A stretch of DNA of 64,000 nucleotides from Deminuibacter sp966424055. GTDB taxonomy: Bacteria > Bacteroidota > Bacteroidia > Chitinophagales > Chitinophagaceae. Below, piece after piece: positions 1 through 9,400 of this stretch (its first letter is position 1; every line of letters begins with the position of its first letter). The position numbers were made by a program, and so were the translations under genes. The stretch lies in assembly GCA_966424055.1 (NCBI GenBank), contig CBJLMB010000015.1:83509-147508 (forward strand), in the 5' to 3' direction. The notes under the pieces were generated by a model. The model ran no database searches. It saw only the letters and a list, made by a program, of their open reading frames with translations, and had not been told where the DNA came from.

Positions 1-379
1 CGGATACATGCTTCAGCTCATTAGCAAATGCATCCTTTTTTTTGCGCAGCTTACTGATATCAGTAAGCATATCTTCCATCAGCTTCAGGCGGGAAAGGGC
101 CATGTTAACAGAAAGCATTTTTTCCAGGTCTATGGCAAAATACCTTTTGCGTTTGCCATGCCTGGTACGGGCGGTGATGAGGTTGGTAAGGTTCAGGTAT
201 TTCAGTGCATTGGATACTGCACTTTTGCTCACTTTGAAATAATCGACCAGTTCTTCAAAAGAGCCCTCTTGTGCAGGGGCAAAAAGCAGGTAAATATATA
301 CCCTGGCCGATACTGGTGTTAGTCCCAGTTTTTCCATGGTACCCGCATGCTGTTCTATTTTATCCCTGAACTGTTCCAT
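1..379 (-). CDS. GbsR/MarR-family transcriptional regulator, 3' part missing at window edge
   Basis: The minus-strand frame opens with ATG at 379 and stays open to base 1, so about 126 residues are visible and the C-terminus lies outside the window. The N-terminal half reads as a winged helix-turn-helix. A helix that starts LTPVSARVYIYLLFAP is followed by a recognition region with VSKSAVSNALKYL and a wing rich in basic residues (TARTRHGKRKRYF). This order matches GbsR-type MarR relatives, which in other bacteria regulate osmoprotectant or efflux genes. The target here cannot be told. It is transcribed away from the operon at 444-3193, and the 64-base gap between them holds nothing I recognise. 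Confidence 0.75.
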   Translation of the reverse strand, partial: MEQFRDKIEQHAGTMEKLGLTPVSARVYIYLLFAPAQEGSFEELVDYFKVSKSAVSNALKYLNLTNLITARTRHGKRKRYFAIDLEKMLSVNMALSRLKLMEDMLTDISKLRKKKDAFANELKHVS

Positions 380-443
380 CCCGGGAACAAAGCTAGCATT
401 TACTTGGTTCTTTTCAAAAAGAACTAAAAAAACTATCTTACCG

Positions 444-1163
444 TTAAAAATGCAGTTGTTTCAGTACATTTCCGGAGAAGGAGATAGCGGCAGAATCGGC
501 GATGGTAAAATGCGGTGATTCAATTGAAAACTGGCCTGCATTGAGCCGGCTGTTGCCCTGTACGGAAGCCCGCAGGCTTTTCAGTTGCATGGTACCCGGC
601 AGTCCCAGTTCGGGGGCTAGTTCAAACAGGGCAAAAGAAGTATCACGCTGGTTGATGGTGATAGCATCCATCTGCGGCAGGAAGCTTTCCATTTCAAACA
701 CCGATCTTCCCGCCAGGTTCACCAGCAGGTTTTTCTGTTTCATTTTATACAGGCCCAGGTTGGTATTGGTACAGGTTACCGACAGTAGCTGCGGTGCAAA
801 AAGGCGTACCAGTGTTTTATGCCGCATCCAGTCCCGCTCGCCCAGGTCGCGGTAAGTATTGTCGATGTTCAGGTATAAGGTATCGTTTTTAACGGATGCG
901 CTGATACGGTTGCGCATGCCTTCCTCTGCATAATCCAGCACACGTACGGATGATTTAGCGGCTGGTTCAAATGCAATATTGAACAGGTTACCACCATTGA
1001 TGATGAGGTGCCTGAATTCTTCCTGCTCAATTTTTTTGTAATTCCAGTATATATCCGATCTATCGATTTTATTGAACTCGATTTTTAACATGATATTGGA
1101 TGCAAAAATGCTGGTAAAATACAGCAGCACGATCACCAGCAGTGCAACAGATGTTATTTTCAT
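444..1163 (-). CDS. GIN-domain-like exported or membrane-anchored protein
   Basis: A protein of about 239 residues from ATG 1163. That ATG directly follows the stop of the GntR gene (TAA 1165-1167, sharing its last base region), so translational coupling is likely. An upstream in-frame ATG at 1193 would overlap the regulator more deeply and is less likely. The N-terminus is one hydrophobic segment (about residues 5-23), an anchor or signal peptide. The rest is beta-rich with repeated short strands (VRVLDYAEEGMRNRIS, NDTLYLNI, SLRASVQGNSRLNAG), the look of the GIN/DUF2807 putative adhesin head that often accompanies GntR-ABC operons in Bacteroidota. No enzymatic motif is seen. Role unknown; envelope-stress sensing is a guess from context only. 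Confidence 0.55.
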   Translation of the reverse strand: MKITSVALLVIVLLYFTSIFASNIMLKIEFNKIDRSDIYWNYKKIEQEEFRHLIINGGNLFNIAFEPAAKSSVRVLDYAEEGMRNRISASVKNDTLYLNIDNTYRDLGERDWMRHKTLVRLFAPQLLSVTCTNTNLGLYKMKQKNLLVNLAGRSVFEMESFLPQMDAITINQRDTSFALFELAPELGLPGTMQLKSLRASVQGNSRLNAGQFSIESPHFTIADSAAISFSGNVLKQLHF

Positions 1164-1164
1164 A

Positions 1165-1542
1165 TTACTGATCTTTAAAGTGCGTATCAACAAATTCCCG
1201 GAATAGTTTTTCTATTTCTTTGAAATCCAGCTTCAGCAAGTACATATTTTTAAAAAACAGGGGCAGCTCCTGTTCAATAAACTGCTCGCGCCTGAATGCG
1301 ATGATGCGTTTCACTGCCTCTTCTTCCACAAAATAGCCGATGCCTCTTTTATTGGCAATCACTTCTCTTTGCTGTAAAAAATCAAATGCGCGTTGTGCGG
1401 TATTGGGTGTTACTTCCATAGCAACGGCCAGCTCTCTGATACTCTTGATCCTGTCGCCTGGGTTCCATTTTTTCAAGAGTATCTGCTCAGCGATGTATTC
1501 TACAATCTGTAAATAAATAGCCTGGTTCTCCCTGAATTCCAT
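1165..1542 (-). CDS. GntR-family transcriptional regulator, YtrA type
   Basis: 125 residues, the usual length of the YtrA subgroup, which keeps a GntR DNA-binding domain but has only a short C-terminal dimerisation helix pair instead of an effector domain. The wHTH spans about residues 8-75: YLQIVEYIAEQIL, then PGDRIKSIRELAVAMEV, then TPNTAQRAFDFL as recognition helix and a wing KRGIGYFV. The family represses ABC-transporter operons in which it is encoded, and here it is the third gene of such an operon. The palindrome GTGTATTA-N6-TAATACAC at 3195-3216, at the head of the operon, is the obvious candidate operator, which suggests autoregulation. Start ATG 1542 lies 9 bases after the permease stop. 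Confidence 0.85.
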   Translation of the reverse strand: MEFRENQAIYLQIVEYIAEQILLKKWNPGDRIKSIRELAVAMEVTPNTAQRAFDFLQQREVIANKRGIGYFVEEEAVKRIIAFRREQFIEQELPLFFKNMYLLKLDFKEIEKLFREFVDTHFKDQ

Positions 1543-1551
1543 GTATCGTAT

Positions 1552-2349
1552 TTAAACTTCTTTTTCTTTCAGCCGTATATAGGCCAGTATCCATAAAACA
1601 GGTGGCAATATATAGGTTATTATCCTGTTACGCCATTGTACAACAGCCCCGGGTAAACCTACCGTTCCTACATCATCACCTGCTTTTAAATACACCCGGT
1701 TGAATGGTACAGCCTGTTCCACTTTGCCGAAAATCAGATAAACGGCCAGGTTGTTCAGCAGGTAAGTAAGCAACAGGAGCATAGCAATCAATAATCCCAC
1801 TTTTATATAGCCCACTTTATTAAAATACAGGGAACCTATCAGCATAGCACCGGCCACATTCAGGTAAAACATCAACATAACTTGTGCAGGTTCGGATAAA
1901 TAAGAATAGGTGTACACCATGTTATATATTTCCTGGTAATGGGGCCTGTTTGCATTCAGGCTGCGATGGAACTGGTCTACAAAGAAATTATCCACCACCC
2001 GGTAAAACAGCAGGAAAACAGATACATACAGTACAACGGCGATCAGTATTGCGCAAAGCCATTTTTCAAACTGTGAGGCAGGCAGGGTAAGATAAGAGGC
2101 GCTGCTGGCGCCTGAAGAAAAATAATTGAACACCAGCGAAGCCAGGATGCTGCCGCCACCCAGTATCCCGAACATAAAGCTCATATTTTGTGCAGCCGGG
2201 AAGTTGATTAGGTTCTTAACAATGAAATACGACACAGCCACCACTATCAGTGATAAGGCACAAAGACCAAGCAACTGCGCAGGCTTTTCCATCAGGGTTT
2301 TCCTGAATAACAGGCAGAAACGGCGTATATCAAAAGTTTGGTTCATCAT
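1552..2349 (-). CDS. ABC transporter permease-like membrane protein
   Basis: 265 residues with about six hydrophobic segments: near 25-45, 57-75, 95-115, 155-175, 180-205 and a last one near 245-258 (IITYILPPVLWILAYI). There is no ATPase or solute-binding motif. The gene overlaps the ATPase gene by 20 bases, so the two are probably co-translated. Size and position fit the integral-membrane half of an ABC-2-like exporter regulated by a YtrA repressor. Members of this group in other bacteria respond to cell-wall antibiotics or peptide stress; that role is not shown here. A second ATG directly follows the first, so the exact start is uncertain by one codon. Confidence 0.7.
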   Translation of the reverse strand: MMNQTFDIRRFCLLFRKTLMEKPAQLLGLCALSLIVVAVSYFIVKNLINFPAAQNMSFMFGILGGGSILASLVFNYFSSGASSASYLTLPASQFEKWLCAILIAVVLYVSVFLLFYRVVDNFFVDQFHRSLNANRPHYQEIYNMVYTYSYLSEPAQVMLMFYLNVAGAMLIGSLYFNKVGYIKVGLLIAMLLLLTYLLNNLAVYLIFGKVEQAVPFNRVYLKAGDDVGTVGLPGAVVQWRNRIITYILPPVLWILAYIRLKEKEV

Positions 2350-3193
2350 TCAGGGGTTTGTTGGAAAAAATAGCTTTGATATGTGCAGGATGCAGGGTAA
2401 CGGCATTAAACAATTGCTCCAGGTTCACGCGGGAAGGTGCACCGTCCCTGCTTTTCTCTACTATGGCAATGCCCCCGAGTGTGTCTTCTGCCAGCAGCAC
2501 TTTTCTTTCTGCCGGTAATTCTTTCAGTGTTTTAAAAGCGAGCTTCTGCCCTATTTCATCAACCGGTGCATTCAGCAGCAGCTGCCCGTTGTCAACGATC
2601 AGCACATTGTCGATCAGGTTTTCAAGGTCGCGTGTCTGGTGCGTGGAAATAAAAATAATGCGGTCTTCATTCATTACCGAAGCGATCAGTTTACGGAACT
2701 GTGTTTTGGAAGGTATATCCAGCCCGTTGGTGGGTTCATCGAGCAGCAGCACCGGTGTATTGCAGGCCAGCGCAAAGGCAATGATGAACTTTTTCTGCTG
2801 CCCGAAAGAATAAGCTCCCAGCCTGCCCTCACTACTCACTTCCAGCTCTTTCAGGTATTGATAAAACTGTTCTTCATTAAAGGCAGGGTAAAAAGGTGCA
2901 AACAGTTTCAGGTAGCTTTTTACACTGATGGATGGTACATATACTTCTTCGGGTATCAGGTAGATGGTTTGCAAAAATGCGGGCCGCCTTTTCTGTGGTT
3001 CGTGCCCGTACACAGTAACGGTGCCGGCTTTGGGAAAAAGCAAACCGCTGATGCTTTTCAGCAATGTTGATTTGCCCGCGCCGTTTTTACCCAGCAGACC
3101 ATAGATATTACCGGCACGCAGGGTTAGCTCAAGGTCTTTATACAGCAGCTTTTTCCGGCCATATCCAAAGGACAGGTTTTGAATTCGTATCAT
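2330..3193 (-). CDS. ABC transporter ATP-binding protein
   Basis: 287 residues with a complete nucleotide-binding domain: Walker A GKNGAGKST at residues 35-43, Walker B LLLDEP at about 149-154 followed by TNGLD, and a switch histidine at H185 (STHQTRD). The signature motif is unusual: where LSGGQ is expected the protein has YSFGQQKK (about 128-135), seen in some ABC-2 exporters of this subgroup. The first gene of the operon, it forms the engine for the permease at 1552-2349. Its ATG lies one base from the operator palindrome, so the transcript leader must be very short and the operator overlaps the transcription start. Confidence 0.9.
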   Translation of the reverse strand: MIRIQNLSFGYGRKKLLYKDLELTLRAGNIYGLLGKNGAGKSTLLKSISGLLFPKAGTVTVYGHEPQKRRPAFLQTIYLIPEEVYVPSISVKSYLKLFAPFYPAFNEEQFYQYLKELEVSSEGRLGAYSFGQQKKFIIAFALACNTPVLLLDEPTNGLDIPSKTQFRKLIASVMNEDRIIFISTHQTRDLENLIDNVLIVDNGQLLLNAPVDEIGQKLAFKTLKELPAERKVLLAEDTLGGIAIVEKSRDGAPSRVNLEQLFNAVTLHPAHIKAIFSNKPLNDEPNF

Positions 3194-3194
3194 A

Positions 3195-3216
3195 GTGTAT
3201 TAGTTATGTAATACAC
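3195..3216 (-). promoter_or_regulatory. Perfect inverted repeat, likely YtrA/GntR operator
   Basis: GTGTATTA (3195-3202) and TAATACAC (3209-3216) are perfect inverted copies around GTTATG. The site begins one base from the ATG of the ABC operon. On the minus strand a TATTTTTG (positions 3219-3226) fits the Bacteroidota -7 box TAnnTTTG just upstream, so the palindrome would cover the transcription start. This geometry fits repression by the GntR protein encoded at 1165-1542. Binding is inferred, not shown. Confidence 0.7.
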
Positions 3217-3218
3217 CT

Positions 3219-3226
3219 CAAAAATA
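3219..3226 (-). promoter_or_regulatory. Candidate -7 promoter element of the ABC operon
   Basis: On the minus strand the octamer TATTTTTG matches TAnnTTTG, the Bacteroidota primary-sigma -7 box. It lies 26-33 bases upstream of the start codon at 3193. A clear TTTG -33 box is not visible at the right distance, so only half of the promoter is well supported. Confidence 0.5.
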
Positions 3227-3318
3227 GAGAAAGTTTTGATACCACCTAATTTTTTTTCTGTTTTTTGAAAACCGGTTATCGCTATTTGCAGGGCTCTTCT
3301 TTTCTAACAACAATAGCC

Positions 3319-3362
3319 GCTGATAATAAAAGCCGGGCACCTGCCCGGCTTTTATTATCAGC
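3319..3362 (-). terminator. Very strong hairpin terminator
   Basis: Perfect 21-base arms (3319-3339 and 3342-3362) around a two-base loop, with an A/T-rich outer part that gives a U-run in either direction. It lies 13 bases after the stop of the DUF5689 gene and ends that PUL operon. By symmetry it could also stop transcription from the left, although the left-hand operon reads away from it. Confidence 0.85.
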
Positions 3363-3375
3363 ATAGATCTCTATT

Positions 3376-4905
3376 TTATTTACCTGTGAGCGAGGTGGCG
3401 CCTTCGCCTTCAATTTCTTTTATCGCCGATGTTTTAGACAGCAGCACATTGTTCTGCGCCCTGGCTTTTGTCCATTTGCCCAGTTCGGGGTTGTAGATAC
3501 CACCCAGCATATTGAAATAACCGATATCTGCCGTATTGTACACCAGGTTCATTGTATTGGAACCATTGCGGTAGAAAGGCTGGTTTTCGAGTGTAATGGG
3601 ATTAACGATATCGTAAAAATCGGTATTGGCGATACGGTAGCCTGCTGCCGGCGGACCTGCAGTATACAGGCTGCCGCCTGTGCCGATGAAAACAACATCT
3701 ACAGGTTTGGAATCGACCGTGATATTGGTACCCGAAAACACGGCGATACCTGATGCATTGCCACTATTGGCCAGCAGCCCCGAGGTTTTGGTACCATAGC
3801 CGTCACCATTGTTAACCGTGTAGTCAAAAGCACGTATCCAGTTAGCAGTGCTCATGCTGGTTGAGCCTGATCCATTGATCTGCTTGCCTGCACCGCCCAC
3901 ATAAAAAAAGCTGCCTTTGGCTGCATAGCCGGAACTAAGGTTGAATTTGAACGTACGCATATCTCCTGTAGCCCATCCTTTGGAGGGATAGCCCGTGGGT
4001 GTGGATGCATTGGCATTATTGGTGACCACCACCGAGAAAGGCGTGGCTGAAAAATTAATATCACGTGTAGCCATCAGCTGGATGTATTCATAATTACCAT
4101 CAGATCCTTTGCAATCGCTCATAAAACCGGAGATGATCACCGGCGCAATATCAATAGTAGAGCTGAGCACCACCACGTCTTCACTTTTACGCACACGGAA
4201 CTGTGGTACACGCTGTCCACCGGCATTTATGGTGTTTAATACAATGCCGTAGAAATTGGCACTTACCGGCGCCGCTTTCTTGGCAAAAGCAGCACCTGCT
4301 TCTGTATGCAGGGTGATATTGCCGAAGCCATCGTTCAGTATTTTATCACCGGCCAGCACATCCCCATTTGCAGGCAAAGGATCGAAGCCACCTTTAACGA
4401 TAATTGATAAAGTGCATTCAAAAATATCCGGATTGGCCAGCACCTGGCTCAGCGGTACCCTGGTAGCCGATACCACATTACCCGAAGAAACTTTTGTGAT
4501 AGCATTTTTAGGCAGGTTGGTGATCTGCAGCATGCCATCCACTCTTTTCAGCACACCACCTTCAACCGTAATGATCACCGAATCACCAGGCTTGTAGGTA
4601 GCAGCCTCATCACCAACAGGTATGGCAATACCCCGCAGCTGTGACAGGCGGCGGCTGTCCTGCACCATGAGCAAACCCGCTGGCAGGTTGCCACCCGAAT
4701 GATCGGAAATAACCATGGCCGCAATTTTGGTGGAGCCAAACATATTATCTACCGTAAGCGTAACATCACTGCCTTTGTACAGGTTTCTTACATCGTACAG
4801 TGCGATATACGGACTAATGGTTGCGCCCGGGTAATTGTTTTTTTTGCACCCTGCCCAGAAAGCGGCACAGGACAATAGTAAAGAGAACAGGAATATTTTT
4901 TTCAT
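3376..4905 (-). CDS. DUF5689-type lipoprotein of the sigma/SusCD operon
   Basis: About 509 residues from ATG 4905; an in-frame TTG at 4923 is six codons further upstream and is not preferred. A lipoprotein signal is clear: KKIFLFSLLLSCAAFWAGC, lipobox AGC near residue 19. The first half (about 30-250) matches DUF5689, with the elements ISPYIALYDVRNLYKG, GVLKRVDGMLQITN and VRKSEDVVVLSS. This domain is commonly encoded behind SusCD pairs. The second half looks like a lamin-tail or beta-sandwich-like region. It is probably surface-exposed and binds the PUL ligand or helps present it. It is last in the operon, directly before the strong terminator. Confidence 0.75.
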   Translation of the reverse strand: MKKIFLFSLLLSCAAFWAGCKKNNYPGATISPYIALYDVRNLYKGSDVTLTVDNMFGSTKIAAMVISDHSGGNLPAGLLMVQDSRRLSQLRGIAIPVGDEAATYKPGDSVIITVEGGVLKRVDGMLQITNLPKNAITKVSSGNVVSATRVPLSQVLANPDIFECTLSIIVKGGFDPLPANGDVLAGDKILNDGFGNITLHTEAGAAFAKKAAPVSANFYGIVLNTINAGGQRVPQFRVRKSEDVVVLSSTIDIAPVIISGFMSDCKGSDGNYEYIQLMATRDINFSATPFSVVVTNNANASTPTGYPSKGWATGDMRTFKFNLSSGYAAKGSFFYVGGAGKQINGSGSTSMSTANWIRAFDYTVNNGDGYGTKTSGLLANSGNASGIAVFSGTNITVDSKPVDVVFIGTGGSLYTAGPPAAGYRIANTDFYDIVNPITLENQPFYRNGSNTMNLVYNTADIGYFNMLGGIYNPELGKWTKARAQNNVLLSKTSAIKEIEGEGATSLTGK

Positions 4906-4949
4906 GGCAGTTATTTTATACAAACAACTTTTGTTTTACTAAAAATGCA

Positions 4950-6467
4950 TTATGGCTTTTGCCACCATACCTGTGTGGAAATCACATCTGCCCCCTGTGC
5001 CGCAACGGCGGCTTTGTAATTAGTGGGGTTGGTGGACTGTACATATACCGGGTAAGTCATCCGCGCAGGCATTATGCCATTGTTCTTCAGGCCTGGCCCC
5101 TTGGGCAGCAACGGGTGACCTGTACGGCGGTATTCGAACCATTGCTGCATATCTGTAAGGAAGAGGGCATAATATTTTTGCAGGTGGATGCGTTCCATTT
5201 TCTGGTCAAGTGTTGCATCTTCATTCCATTCAATGTCTGCTGCAGTAAGAAAATCATTGATAGGCACTTTCCATGAAGGCAGCCACAAGGTGATGCTGCT
5301 GAGCGCGCCATCATTGTAATAACCGGCAGCAGATCCGCTGATCCATCCTTTCACCGCAGCTTCTGCCAGGATGAATTTCAGTTCAGCATAGTTCATCATC
5401 ATACCGGTGAGCGGCTCTGTTTGAAGAGAAGTAGTAGAAGTGCCATTGTAGAAATAAGATTTTTTTACCGGGTTATCACCGGGCGCATAACCACTGGGCA
5501 CGCCCAGGTAAGCGCCACTATAGGGTGCAATACCCCAGCGGTTAACACCATTGGAACCCCAGGTAGGTATATCGATACGTGGATCATTCCAGGCTACGAG
5601 GTGCTCGATAAAAAAAGTAGCAATGGCCGGTGACGAAAAATCCTGCTGCCTAATATTGGGCACAAAGGGCGATACATATGCACCGGTGCCCGTCCACCGC
5701 AGGATAGCCGATTCATCATTGCTGGCCATGATGGGATAGTTCGAAGCATTTGTATCGACCATCTGTTTGATCTTTGCGATACAATCCTGCGATACCTCTG
5801 CCTTACCGGAAATCCTTAGCAACAAGCGCAGGTAAAGCGAATTACCGAACTTACGCCACCTGGCAACATCCCCATAATACACGGGATCGCTGTTGGCCTC
5901 TATTTTGGTGCCGTCTTTCAGCAGGTTGTTGGCATCTTCCAGTTTTTTGAAGATATCGAGGTAAATATCTTTCTGCACATCGAAATGCGGTTCAAAAATA
6001 CTGCTGTCTTTAGCCTGGTTCGATTGAAAATAAGGCAGATCGCCATAGGTATCTGTGAGCATGGAATAGATCCATGACTGGCAGATCAGGGATATCCCCA
6101 TATAAGATTTATTATAAGAGACCTGCTGGCTGGCAGCTTTATACAGGTCTTTAAAATTGGTCAGCTGTGCATACCAGCTGTTATAGAGATAATCGGCCCA
6201 GGTGGCGCGGTAGTCGTAGCGGAATACACGGCCTTCCGCATCATTCATATCAACGGTCACCTGCATCAGTTCGTTGTTAAAATTGCGGTTGCGTATCATA
6301 TTGGCCGTTAGGGTATTTACCAGTGCCGGTGCCAGCAACTGCTGTGGCAGCACATGCGGTGTATTATTGGGATCGGTATTGATTTCCGTGAAATTCTTTG
6401 TGCAGGAGCACAGGGTAATACCGATGAATAAAGCAATGCCGTTAAGCGTATGGATAATCTTTTTCAT
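4950..6467 (-). CDS. SusD/RagB-family nutrient-binding outer-membrane lipoprotein (SusD-like_2 type)
   Basis: 505 residues with a lipoprotein signal (lipobox LCSC near residue 22). The start CTKNFTEINTDPNNTPHV and the following LLAPALVNTL are typical of the SusD-like_2 subgroup rather than classical SusD. TPR-like helices follow, and the C-terminus has the usual EIGL-like element (HLQKYYALFLTDMQQWFEYRRTG, split in conserved pieces). SusD lids cap the SusC barrel and bind the ligand. The partner is the gene at 6478-9942, ten bases upstream. The SusD-like_2 class is often linked to peptide or non-starch ligands, so the substrate cannot be read from sequence. Confidence 0.85.
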   Translation of the reverse strand: MKKIIHTLNGIALFIGITLCSCTKNFTEINTDPNNTPHVLPQQLLAPALVNTLTANMIRNRNFNNELMQVTVDMNDAEGRVFRYDYRATWADYLYNSWYAQLTNFKDLYKAASQQVSYNKSYMGISLICQSWIYSMLTDTYGDLPYFQSNQAKDSSIFEPHFDVQKDIYLDIFKKLEDANNLLKDGTKIEANSDPVYYGDVARWRKFGNSLYLRLLLRISGKAEVSQDCIAKIKQMVDTNASNYPIMASNDESAILRWTGTGAYVSPFVPNIRQQDFSSPAIATFFIEHLVAWNDPRIDIPTWGSNGVNRWGIAPYSGAYLGVPSGYAPGDNPVKKSYFYNGTSTTSLQTEPLTGMMMNYAELKFILAEAAVKGWISGSAAGYYNDGALSSITLWLPSWKVPINDFLTAADIEWNEDATLDQKMERIHLQKYYALFLTDMQQWFEYRRTGHPLLPKGPGLKNNGIMPARMTYPVYVQSTNPTNYKAAVAAQGADVISTQVWWQKP

Positions 6468-6477
6468 TTTTCAAGAA

Positions 6478-9400
6478 TTAAAATCCTACAGATAAACTCA
6501 CACCAATAGAACGGGTAGACGGGAACTGCCCTACTTCAAACCCGCGTACGATATCGCTTCCGTTCAGTGTACCAAACTCGGGATCGAAAATGGGCCACCT
6601 GGTCCAGATAAACAGGTCGCGCCCGTATACACCAATAGTTGCACGCTGTAAGCCCAGCTTTTTTGAAAACTTCGGGTCCAGCGTATAGTACAAACTGGCT
6701 TCCCTGAATTTGATAAAGTCTGTTCTGAAAGTGCTTCCCTCTGCATTATCTGCACCATAATGCGAGCGGTAGTATTCATCAATATCTGTAGCGATCACAT
6801 CATTCTTCCGGTATTTACCGTCTGCTGTCATCACCACACCATTGCCGATAATGCCATTGTAGCGTCCGGGAAGTGTATTGGTGGTTTTACCCTGTTCGGC
6901 CAGTTTATAATGCGTAAGTGAATGGCCTACCCCACCATACTGTGCATCGAACAACAAGTGCAGCCGGAATTGCTTATAGCTGAAATCATTCGTAAGGCCC
7001 AGCTTCCATTTGGGTATGGTATTGCCGAGGTATTGCACATCCTGCGAAATCAATGCAAAGCCGGTTCTGGCATCGTATACTACCTGGCCATCCGGGGCAC
7101 GAACATATCCCTGTCCATAGAGATCGCCCATACTGCCACCTACCTTGGCTACGATCTGTCCGCCACCCACATAACCTTTCTGCAGTACAACCGAAGTATC
7201 TGCAAGTTCTACGATCTTGTTTTTATTGGCAGAGAACACTATACCCGTAGCCCATCTAAACCCGTTTTTATTTTTAGCAGGTGCAACGATCGTAGCATTC
7301 ACGGATAATTCAATGCCCTTGTTATTTACCTTACCTGCATTGATGAGCGATTTACTATAACCGGATGCCTGGTCTACGATACGTTGCAAAATCTGGTCTT
7401 TGGTATTACCTGTATACAAGGCCACATCGAAACTGACCCGGTTTTTGAAAAAGCTCAGATTGGCACCGGCTTCATAAGTGGTGGTTCGCAGGGGTCGCAG
7501 GTTGGGATTACCCAGCAGTGAGGGATTGGTTAAACCGCCGCTGAACAAACTGCCTGTTGTGGTATAGTTGTAAGCGGTGAGATAAGGATCTGTTCCGCCG
7601 CTGCCTACTGCTGCTGCAGAAAAACGCAGCTTGGCAGAACTGATCACTTTGGGAAGTTTCAATACATCCGACGCAATAAAGCTCATGCTGGCAGAAGGAT
7701 AAAAGAACCCTGCATTGGCGCTGCGGGTAACTGTTGCCAGCACACTGTTCCAGTCTTGCCTGCCGGTAATATCCAGGTACAGGAAGTTTTTATAACCAGC
7801 CGATACCAGGCCATAAAAACTATTGATGCGGTATTTGCTTTTCCAGGGCAGGGTTACCAGTGGGCCTGCGCTGTTGGCCATGGTATATTCACCCGGCACA
7901 ATAAGCGAATCGGCACGTACCTCATCCCTGTTGTAATTGTTGTTCAGGGTGCTGCCGCCAACAGAAACAGTCAGGTTTATATCTCTGTTTATTTTCTTGC
8001 CATATCTCAGCAGGAAATCAGCGCTGGATTCAAGTGAAAAAATATTCTGTGTGCGGTAACTGCCCCTGGGGTATTTGGTGCCCGCATCATAAGGCCGCCG
8101 CTGTGCACGCTGCTCATACGAGAAGTCAAGGGATGTTCTTACCTGCAGGCTGAGCTCAGGTGTAAAAGTATAAGTAGCCTGTATATTGCCGGTAACCGCA
8201 TGCCGGTTAGAGCCATTAAGAAATTCATAAGAAATGGCATAAGGATTTTCGGGATAGCTGCTGTAGGGATATGCAATTTTTCTTCCCACCTGCCCGTTTG
8301 CCCAGTAATTCTTCAGCCAGTCAATATCGGCATTGGGCTGCCAGAAAATAAACCAGTACATCAGCGACTGGTTGCCATAGCCGGCACCTGGCAGATTATC
8401 GCTCCATTTGTTGTTATAAGTGGCTTTGGTAGATATCTGCAGCCTGTCGCTCAGCTTTGAGTTTACTGCAAAGGAAACCGTGTTGCGTTTATAACCGGTG
8501 TTGGGAACGATCCATTTATTGTTTACGTTGGTCACTGAAAAACGTGCGGAAGTTTTATCGCTTCCGCCTTCCACGCTTACGCTGTTGGTATAGGTTTGGC
8601 CGGTATTGAAAAAACGGTGTATTTTATTGGTGTAAGGCACCCAGGGTGTTCGTACAGAATCCTGCGCCTGTTTAATGGGATTGTACTGGTAAAACGACTG
8701 TCCTTCAAACTTGGGGCCGTAGGCCGAGCTTGTACCACTGGTGCTGCCGCCATCAGCCGAAGTACCATAAGAATAATAAGGAGCGCCGGCAAGTCCCTGG
8801 CCATATTCAAACTGAAGATTGGGCCAGCGGTTCACCTGTTCCATTGCCGCATTGGAACTGAGGGTTACATTCAAACGTCTTTGTTTATTGCCCGATTTGG
8901 TTGTAATGATGATGGCACCGTTGGCACCACGCTGGCCGTACAAGGCAGCAGCACCGGGGCCTTTCAGCACTGTTATCGATTCAATGTCTTCGGGATTCAG
9001 GTCATTCAGGTTGCTGCCATAGTCCGCGGGCATATTGTCACTGCCCGTACCATACACCGTTTCCCCTGCAATAGCGCTGCGGCGGCCGCTGCCCTGGTTG
9101 ATCACTACACCATCCACAACAATCAATGCTTCATTATCGCCGGTAAGGTTGTTCTCCCCGCGCAGGATGATCTTGTTCGATCCGCCAGGACCGCTATTAG
9201 ACCTGATCAGGTTTAAACCTGCTACCTTTCCAGAAAGCGCATCTGTCCAGTTATCAGACATGGCATCGGTAAGCTGCGCTCCCTGTATCGTAGTGGCAGC
9301 ATAGCCGAGTGAACGCTCCTGGCGTTTAATACCCAGCGCAGTGACCACTACTTCATCCATCTCCTTTACATCCTTCGACAGCTGGATGACCATCGCATCG

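Noticed and set aside
8596..9216. 206-codon plus-strand frame inside susC
   Set aside because: Shadow frame of the receptor gene; no recognisable domain.
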